From contig CAZAYY010000023.1 in NCBI GenBank assembly GCA_964489525.1, positions 1 through 61,230 of the forward strand: a DNA stretch of 61,230 nucleotides. Reading direction: 5' to 3'. Shown here in pieces: positions 55,925 through 61,230 of this stretch. The translations under genes and the position numbers were made by a program. This stretch comes from CAZAYY01 sp964489525 (GTDB lineage: Bacteria; Chloroflexota; Anaerolineae; Anaerolineales; JABWBV01). The stretch's first letter is position 1. Each line of letters begins with the position of its first letter. The notes under the pieces are model-generated. The model did no database searches. It was not told the origin of the DNA and saw nothing but the letters and a program-made list of their open reading frames with translations.

Positions 55925-55973
55925 ACGTCGGGGCGGGTCTGAGACCCGCCTGTACAAAGAACCGCCCCGACGT
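55925..55973. repeat. nested palindrome between HPPD and FAH genes
   Basis: Outer arms ACGTCGGGGCGG (55925-55936) / CCGCCCCGACGT (55962-55973); inner GGCGGGTCT-G-AGACCCGCC (55932-55950), same family as 8177-8197. A candidate hairpin that could modulate expression within the operon. Confidence 0.7.
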
Positions 55974-56015
55974 TAACCGGGGTCCATTTGTAATTTTCAA
56001 CCCCTGAAAACCAGC

Positions 56016-56894
56016 ATGCGCTTTGTCACGTACCTCCCCCCCAATTCCAACCAACCCCGCCCCGGCCTGGTCGAGATGGGCCGGGTGTTTGAACTGCCCT
56101 ATACTTCGATGACCGAGGTTGTGGCCGCCGGGGCAGAAGAAGCCGCCCGGCGCGCTTCCAAAACCCCGCTGCACCTGGCCCAGGTGCGTTTGCTGGCGCC
56201 CATCCGCCCCACCACCCTGCGCGACTTCTACGCCTTCGAACAGCACGTCCGCACCGCCAACGAGAACCGCGGCCGCGCTGTGCCGGAGGAGTGGTATCAC
56301 TTCCCGGTGTTTTATTTCACTTATCCCTTCAGCATCTATGGCCCGGGCCAGCCTGTCCCCCACCCGGCCTACACCCAGGCGCTGGATTTTGAGCTGGAAA
56401 TTGCCTGCATCGTCGGCAAACCCGGCAAAAACCTCTCGCCAAAAGCCGCCCCCAACCACATCTTTGGCTACACCATCTTCAACGACTGGTCGGCCCGCGA
56501 TGTCCAACGTGCTGAGATGAAGGTGGGTCTCGGCCCGGCCAAAGGCAAAGATTTCGCCTCCTCTCTCGGCCCCTGGATTGTGACCCCCGACGAACTGCAA
56601 GACCGGGCCACCGGCCGCCCTGGCGTGTTCGACCTGGCAATGACCGCCCGGGTCAACGGCGTGGAGCGCTCGCGCGGCAATTTCAAAGACATCTACTGGT
56701 CTTTTGGCGATCTGCTTGCCCGCGCCTCGCAGGAGGTGGAACTCCAGCCCGGCGATGTAATTGGCTCTGGCACGGTGGGCACCGGCTGCCTGCTGGAGCT
56801 GACCAAAGCCCAAGGCCCCTGGCTTCAGCCCGGTGACCAGGTGGAGCTGGAAATTGAACGATTGGGCACGTTGATGAACCCGATCACAGGGTAG
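56016..56894 (+). CDS. fumarylacetoacetate hydrolase family protein
   Basis: 292 residues. FAH fold with the metal-binding acids in LDFELEIACIVGKPGKNL, the IFGYTIFNDWSARDVQRAEM segment, DFASSLGPWIV, and GSGTVGTGCLLEL (tight Gly-rich substrate loop). In this context it probably hydrolyses fumarylacetoacetate to fumarate and acetoacetate, the last step of the homogentisate route (maleylacetoacetate isomerase is not in the window). Between HPPD and homogentisate dioxygenase. Confidence 0.88.
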   Translation: MRFVTYLPPNSNQPRPGLVEMGRVFELPYTSMTEVVAAGAEEAARRASKTPLHLAQVRLLAPIRPTTLRDFYAFEQHVRTANENRGRAVPEEWYHFPVFYFTYPFSIYGPGQPVPHPAYTQALDFELEIACIVGKPGKNLSPKAAPNHIFGYTIFNDWSARDVQRAEMKVGLGPAKGKDFASSLGPWIVTPDELQDRATGRPGVFDLAMTARVNGVERSRGNFKDIYWSFGDLLARASQEVELQPGDVIGSGTVGTGCLLELTKAQGPWLQPGDQVELEIERLGTLMNPITG

Positions 56895-56928
56895 CCCCCA
56901 GTTCGCTGCCCTCGCGCCCTTCGTTGTC

Positions 56929-56979
56929 ATTCGTGTAATTCGTGTAATTCGTGTCTAAAATTCGTCTTCATTCGTGTCT
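56929..56979. repeat. short tandem repeat (ATTCGTGTA)n
   Basis: ATTCGTGTA, ATTCGTGTA, ATTCGTGTCTAAA, ATTCGTCTTC, ATTCGTGTCTA in tandem just upstream of the ribosome site of homogentisate dioxygenase. Confidence 0.8.
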
Positions 56980-56991
56980 AAGGAGCAAGCC

Positions 56992-58161
56992 ATGACCTTC
57001 TATCACAAACTCGGTACGATTCCCCACAAGCGCCACACCCAGTTCCGCAAGCCCGATGGCACCCTTTACCGCGAAGAGGTAATGGGCCTGGAGGGCTTCT
57101 CTGGCCTGCAGTCCATCCTCTACCACCACTTTTTGCCGCCCCGCGTGCTCAAGGCCGAGCCGCTTGGCTCCACTGTGGTGGAATATGCCGATTTTGGCGC
57201 CCTCCGCCACCGTGCCTTTACCACGGGTGAAGTCCCGGCGGGCGGCGATGCGGTTTCGGCCCGGCGCACCCTGTTGGGCAACCGCGATGTCACCCTGGGC
57301 ATCAGCCGCCCCACCCGCAGCATGGACTACTTCTACCGCAACGGCCAGGCTTACGAGTGTTGGTTTGTCCACGAAGGGCGGGGGGTGCTGCGGACCCAGT
57401 TTGGCCGGCTGCCGTTCCAGCCCGGCGACTACCTGGTGATTCCCTACGGCGTCACCTGGCAGCTTCAGTTGGATGGGGCAGATGCGCGTTTCTTTGTCAT
57501 CGAATCCCCCAGCGCCATCGAGCCGCCCAAACGCTACCGCAACAAATACGGGCAGATGCTCGAACACGCCCCTTACTGCGAGCGGGATTTCCGTGTACCG
57601 GAAGAGTTGGAAACCCACACCGAAACCGGCGAGTTTGAAGTGCGCGTCAAGGTGCGCGACACCCTCACCCGCCACATCCTGGACTATCACCCGCTCGACG
57701 TGGTAGGCTGGGACGGCTACCTCTACCCCTGGGCCTTCAGCATCCACGATTTTGAGCCCATCACCGGGCGCATCCACCAGCCCCCGCCCGTCCACCAGAC
57801 CTTTGAAGGCTGGAACTTTGTGGTGTGTTCCTTTGTCCCGCGCCTGTTCGACTATCACCCGGAAGGCATCCCCGCCCCGTACAATCACTCGAACGTTAAC
57901 TCCGATGAGGTGCTGTACTACTGCGATGGCAACTTCATGTCGCGCAAGGGCATTGAAAAATACGACATCACCCTGCACCCCAGCGGCCTGCCGCACGGCC
58001 CCCAGCCCGGCGCCACAGAGGCTTCAATTGGCAAAGAGAAAACCGAAGAACTGGCTGTGATGGTGGATACCTTCAACCCGCTGCACATCACCACCCAGGC
58101 GCTTGAATTGGAAAAGCCCGGCTACCAGGCGAGCTGGTCCGTGGGTGGCCCGGAAGGGTAG
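56992..58161 (+). CDS. hmgA: homogentisate 1,2-dioxygenase
   Basis: 389 residues from ATG 56992 (AAGGAG 7 nt upstream; GTG at 56974 also in frame). Double-barrel cupin: QSILYHHFLPPRVLKAEPL, WFVHEGRGVLRTQFGRLPFQ, DYLVIPYGVTWQL and VLYYCDGNFMSRKGIEKYDI; LHPSGLPHGPQPGATEAS carries the last iron-binding His of the HHE triad. Shorter N-terminal arm than the human enzyme. It opens the ring of homogentisate to maleylacetoacetate. Ends the tyrosine operon. Confidence 0.95.
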   Translation: MTFYHKLGTIPHKRHTQFRKPDGTLYREEVMGLEGFSGLQSILYHHFLPPRVLKAEPLGSTVVEYADFGALRHRAFTTGEVPAGGDAVSARRTLLGNRDVTLGISRPTRSMDYFYRNGQAYECWFVHEGRGVLRTQFGRLPFQPGDYLVIPYGVTWQLQLDGADARFFVIESPSAIEPPKRYRNKYGQMLEHAPYCERDFRVPEELETHTETGEFEVRVKVRDTLTRHILDYHPLDVVGWDGYLYPWAFSIHDFEPITGRIHQPPPVHQTFEGWNFVVCSFVPRLFDYHPEGIPAPYNHSNVNSDEVLYYCDGNFMSRKGIEKYDITLHPSGLPHGPQPGATEASIGKEKTEELAVMVDTFNPLHITTQALELEKPGYQASWSVGGPEG

Positions 58162-58174
58162 GGGTTCTGTTCTT

Positions 58175-58199
58175 GTAGTCGCGACCTCAGTCGCCCTAC
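58175..58199. repeat. REP-like single unit between hmgA and fdhA
   Basis: GTAGTCGCGACCTCAGTCGC-type element (reverse complement GCGACTGAGGTCGCGACTAC), a divergent member of the RAYT-associated family at 22358-22456 and 37971-38109. Its last bases include the stop codon (CTA at 58196-58198) of the formate dehydrogenase gene. Confidence 0.7.
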
Positions 58200-60307
58200 T
58201 CCCCCACAACCCGCGCCGCGCACGCTTTGAATTCCGGGATTTTCGCCAGGGGGTCCAGGGCGTCGTTGGTCAACAGGTTGGCGGCGGCTTCGGCAAAATG
58301 GAAGGGGATGAAAATCACCCCTGGCGTGGCGCGCTCGGTGACCTGGGCGTGCAGCGAAACCTCGCCGCGGCGTGAGGCCACCCGGACAGGCTGGCCATCG
58401 GTGATGCCGAGCAGGAGCGCATCGGCGGGGTTGATTTCCACCAGCGGGTGAGGGTAAAGGTCGTTGAGTTTGGAGTGGCGGGTCATCGTGCCACCATGCC
58501 AGTGTTCCAACACCCGCCCGGTGGTCAGCGTAAAAGGGTATTCCTCGTCCGGCAGTTCGTCGGCAGGCACAAAATCCAGCGGGTGGAAGCGCCCGCGCCC
58601 AGAAGGGAACGTTTCGGCAAACAAATAGGGCGTGCCCGGGTGGGTTTCATCCCACACCGGAACCTGCAGGCCAGTATGGTCAATCCTTGGGTAGGTGATC
58701 CCGGCATATTCGGGAACCATCCGGCTAATTTCGGCCATCACTTCGGCGGGGTGGGTGTAGTTCCACCCTGCAGAGGCTGGCCTACCCAGGCGGGTTTCAA
58801 TCCGCCGGGCGAGGTCACTGATAATTTGCCAGTCCGGGCGGGCCTGGCCGCGCGGCGGCAGGGCCTGGCGCACCCGCTGCACCCGCCGGTCGGTGTTGGT
58901 AAAGGTGCCTTCTTTCTCGGCAAAGGGGGTGGCAGGCAGGAAGACATCCGCAAAAGCACCCGATTCATTGATAAACAAATCCTGGGCGAGCAGGAATTCG
59001 AGCTGCTCCATGTGGCGGCGGGTTTCGTTCAGGTTGGGCTCGGACATCATCGGGTTTTCACCCATGATGTACAGCGAACGCACCCCGCCAGGGTGGGCGT
59101 GGGAGAGGATTTCGGTGGTGGTCAGGCCGCGCTGGCGGTTGAGGCCGCCGGGTTCGATATTCCAGGCCTTTTCCCATTTTTCGGCCACGCCAGGGGCATC
59201 TACGGGCATATAGCCCGGCAGGTGGTAGGGCATGGCGCCCATGTCGGAAGACCCCTGGACATTGTTCTGGCCGCGCAGGGGGTTCAGGCCGGTTCCCGGG
59301 CGGCCAATGTGGCCGGTGAGAAAGGCCAGGTTGATCACTGCCAGGGCCGAGGCCGTGCCGTGGGATAGTTGGGAGATGCCCATTCCCCAAAAGATCATCC
59401 CCCGCTGGGCGCGGGCATACATCCGGGCGGCCTGGACGATCAGGTCCTTGTCCACCCCGGAGACCTGCTCGGCAAATTCCGGGGTGAATTTTTCCAGGGA
59501 AGTCAGGAACGCTGCATACCCTTCCGTCCGGGCTGCGATAAAATCGTGATTGACCAACCCTTCCTTGACAATGACATGCGCCATGGCCGAAAAAACCGGG
59601 ACGTTCGTGCCGGGTTTTAGCGGCAGGTACAGGTCGGCAAAATCGCACAGCTCAATCCGGCGGGGGTCCACCACAATCAGCTTTGCCCCGTGCTGGCGTA
59701 CAGCCGCCTTGATTTGCAGGGCGATAATCGGGTGGTTTTCGGTGGTGTTGGAACCCGTAACCAGGATGACATCCGCCATAGAAACTTCGGCGGCGGTGTT
59801 GCTCATGGCCGAAGAGCCTACGGCGCGCTGCAGCGCGGCCACCGAACCGGCGTGGCACAGGCGGGTGCAGTGGTCTACGTTGTTGGTGCGGAAAAGCGAG
59901 CGGAACATCTTTTGCAGCAGGTAGTTGTCTTCATTGGTGGCTTTGGCGCAGCAGTATACCGCCAAAGCGCCCGGGCCATCGCGGTGATAAATTTCCACCA
60001 GGCGGTCGGCTGTATAATCCAGGGCTTCATCCCAACTGGCCTCGCGCCATTCATCCCGGTCAAATGCCTGGGTGCGGGCGCCGGGCTTCTGCGGGGTTTT
60101 GCGAATCAGGGGCGTGGTGATTCGCCGGGGGTGGTAGATGAAGTCATAACCAAAACGGCCTTTAACGCACAGGTTGCCGCGGTTGACCGGGGAATCGAAC
60201 GGGCTGGTCACCTGGTAGATATAGTCATCTTGGATATGCAGTTCCAGGGTGCAGCCAACGCCGCAGTACGGGCAGGTGGTTGGGACAATTCGGTCGGGAT
60301 TGGGCAT
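58196..60307 (-). CDS. formate dehydrogenase catalytic subunit (molybdopterin, Cys type)
   Basis: 703 residues. N-terminal [4Fe-4S] motif CPYCGVGC...C (~12-50), the active-site C in DHCTRLCHAGSV (Cys instead of selenocysteine), MGMGISQLSHGTASALAVIN, RGQNNVQGSSDMGAMPYHLP and the MopB C-terminal domain (FTLTTGRVLEHWHGGTMTR, ADALLLGITDGQPVRV). It oxidises formate (or reduces CO2) with a bis-MGD cofactor. No N-terminal 2Fe-2S extension; that domain is in the separate gene upstream. Operon order NuoF-like, Fe-S subunit, catalytic subunit, 26 bp gap. Confidence 0.92.
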   Translation of the reverse strand: MPNPDRIVPTTCPYCGVGCTLELHIQDDYIYQVTSPFDSPVNRGNLCVKGRFGYDFIYHPRRITTPLIRKTPQKPGARTQAFDRDEWREASWDEALDYTADRLVEIYHRDGPGALAVYCCAKATNEDNYLLQKMFRSLFRTNNVDHCTRLCHAGSVAALQRAVGSSAMSNTAAEVSMADVILVTGSNTTENHPIIALQIKAAVRQHGAKLIVVDPRRIELCDFADLYLPLKPGTNVPVFSAMAHVIVKEGLVNHDFIAARTEGYAAFLTSLEKFTPEFAEQVSGVDKDLIVQAARMYARAQRGMIFWGMGISQLSHGTASALAVINLAFLTGHIGRPGTGLNPLRGQNNVQGSSDMGAMPYHLPGYMPVDAPGVAEKWEKAWNIEPGGLNRQRGLTTTEILSHAHPGGVRSLYIMGENPMMSEPNLNETRRHMEQLEFLLAQDLFINESGAFADVFLPATPFAEKEGTFTNTDRRVQRVRQALPPRGQARPDWQIISDLARRIETRLGRPASAGWNYTHPAEVMAEISRMVPEYAGITYPRIDHTGLQVPVWDETHPGTPYLFAETFPSGRGRFHPLDFVPADELPDEEYPFTLTTGRVLEHWHGGTMTRHSKLNDLYPHPLVEINPADALLLGITDGQPVRVASRRGEVSLHAQVTERATPGVIFIPFHFAEAAANLLTNDALDPLAKIPEFKACAARVVGE

Positions 60308-60333
60308 GGGGAAGTCTCCAAACAGCGAGAAAA

Positions 60334-61029
60334 TCAGGGTTTGCCGGTTTTTTGCGGGCGCACCTGTTGGCGAATATCATCCAGCGAGAGGCCCTGGTCG
60401 TAGAGCCAGGCGCGCTTGGGCTTGAGCGCCCCACTGGGGCAAACCGCCACACACTGCCCGCAAAAAACGCAGGAGGTAGCGGGCATGGGCTTATCAAAAA
60501 AGGTGCCGATTTGGGTTTCGTAGCCCCGCCCGGTAAAGTTGATGGCGTAGGTATATTGGGCGTCATCGGCGCACACCTGCACACAGCGCCAGCACAGCAC
60601 ACACTTGGCATAGTCGCGAATATACATCGGGTTGTCGTCCACGGGAGGCGGGCTGCGCCGCTCGGCTTCGGGGAATCGCTGCGGGTCGGCCTGGTAGTCG
60701 TCCATCTGCGCCTGGATTTCGGGGGCTTCCGATAAGTCCACCCCGGAGGCGAGCATTTCCAAAATGGTGCGGCGGGCGCGCTCCACCCGGGGCGAACGGG
60801 TCTGGACTACCATACCCTCCTGGGCCTGCGCCACGCACGAAGCCACCAGAACCCGCCAGCCCTGCACTTCCACCACGCACTGGCGGCAGATGGCGTTGGG
60901 GGTGGTGCGTTCGGAAAAGCAGATGGTGGGCGCATCGGCCCCGGCCAGGCGAACCGCGTCCAGCAGGGTGGTCCCTTCCGGAACCGATACCGGGTTGCCA
61001 TCAATGGTAAGGGTTAGGGTTTTGGTCAT
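60334..61029 (-). CDS. formate dehydrogenase Fe-S subunit (2Fe-2S plus 2[4Fe-4S])
   Basis: 231 residues from ATG 61029 (extended frame rejected, ATGA overlap with the upstream gene). A 2Fe-2S ferredoxin/NuoG-N domain (VPEGTTLLDAVRLAGADAPT, CRQCVVEV), the NuoG HC-type region, and two 4Fe-4S clusters (CVLCWRCVQVC and CVFCGQCVAVCPSGAL). Corresponds to HoxU/NuoG N-terminal subunits in NAD-linked formate dehydrogenases. It passes electrons between FdhA and the FMN/NAD subunit. Confidence 0.9.
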   Translation of the reverse strand: MTKTLTLTIDGNPVSVPEGTTLLDAVRLAGADAPTICFSERTTPNAICRQCVVEVQGWRVLVASCVAQAQEGMVVQTRSPRVERARRTILEMLASGVDLSEAPEIQAQMDDYQADPQRFPEAERRSPPPVDDNPMYIRDYAKCVLCWRCVQVCADDAQYTYAINFTGRGYETQIGTFFDKPMPATSCVFCGQCVAVCPSGALKPKRAWLYDQGLSLDDIRQQVRPQKTGKP

Positions 61030-61230
61030 GAGCTGGCTCCAGGGGGTGCAAACAAGGCAGGAAAACGTTCCATGGCCGACAGAACCGCCGAAGCAGCCGT
61101 CTGGCCGAGACCGCACAGCGAGGCATCCGTCATCGTCCAGCCAACATCCTGCAGGCGCTCGAGGTCGCCGGGTAAAAGGCGGTGTGCGGCCAGGCGGTCC
61201 AGGATTTCGGCCTGGCGCTGGGTGCCCAAC
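61026..61230 (-). CDS. NuoF-like NAD(H)-binding subunit, C-terminal end, cut by the window
   Basis: The 67 visible residues end with QAEILDRLAAHRLLPGDLER, TDASLCGLGQTAASAVLSAM and FPALFA, the C-terminus of NuoF/HoxF 51-kDa proteins (SLCGLGQ is the last cluster-binding segment). The rest lies beyond 61230. With the two genes downstream this makes a NAD(P)-linked, probably three-subunit soluble formate dehydrogenase; 4-bp overlap with the Fe-S subunit. Confidence 0.88.
   Translation of the reverse strand, partial: LGTQRQAEILDRLAAHRLLPGDLERLQDVGWTMTDASLCGLGQTAASAVLSAMERFPALFAPPGASS

Noticed and set aside
56968..57996. 342-codon minus-strand frame opposite homogentisate dioxygenase
   Set aside because: Shadow of hmgA; the plus-strand gene has all family motifs.

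Overview
The window reads like a chromosomal piece of an uncultured, GC-rich member of the Chloroflexota, probably Anaerolineae or a sister class (inference from gene content, no marker search run). Pointers are an archaeal-type thiolase/HMG-CoA synthase/DUF35 set with a class II HMG-CoA reductase in a bacterium, a secreted protein ending in a FLPLV-type tail, LysM lipoproteins, very repeat-rich intergenic DNA, and tyrosine catabolism next to a Cys-type formate dehydrogenase. There is no rRNA, prophage, CRISPR array or replication origin.

Layout. 1-7.1 kb: two tRNA-Ser genes (minus), a GAF/SpoIIE phosphatase with a YwiC-like membrane protein, then rho, a LysM/M23 peptidase, an ankyrin protein, a Nudix hydrolase and a LysM lipoprotein. 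7.5-18.4 kb: a lipoprotein, PEP carboxylase, a tri-haem cytochrome, an XRE-cupin regulator, a DUF2817 peptidase, a YfcC-type carrier, a Card1-like (DUF1887) nuclease and a DUF5995 protein. 18.5-22.4 kb: a MarR regulator with a clear promoter/operator, a DUF5519-NmrA double protein, then a decayed restriction island (HsdR tail, intact Mrr, fragments). 22.5-27.1 kb: mevalonate genes in the order HMGR, HMGS, thiolase, [S23 four-helix gene in repeats], DUF35, with the same 18-bp direct-repeat element in front of HMGR and DUF35. 27.5-38.7 kb: S1-domain protein, aroQ, a large secreted adhesin-like propeller protein, a flavin reductase, both aconitase-X subunits, a broken DUF4160 gene, an aminoglycoside-nucleotidyltransferase-like protein, DinB, and a RAYT transposase beside its REP-like array.

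38.7-53.5 kb is a surface-glycan locus (glycosyltransferases, three sulfotransferases, KdsB, methyltransferase, flippase, regulator, nucleotidyltransferase, SDR dehydratase). Its middle, about 41.8-50.2 kb, is strikingly AT-rich, and its right edge falls inside the flippase gene, so it looks like a cassette exchanged by recombination. 53.6-58.2 kb: a SpoU methyltransferase and a tyrosine-degradation operon (HPPD, FAH-family hydrolase, homogentisate dioxygenase). 58.2-61.2 kb: an NAD-type formate dehydrogenase (catalytic subunit, 2Fe-2S/4Fe-4S subunit, NuoF-like end cut by the window).

The most interesting signals are the shared TGATAGC-N3-TGATAGC element of the mevalonate genes, the loss of the nucleophilic cysteine in their thiolase, the S23 gene enclosed by inverted short tandem repeats, the RAYT/REP system, the stand-alone Card1-like nuclease, and the mosaic flippase at the glycan cassette edge.
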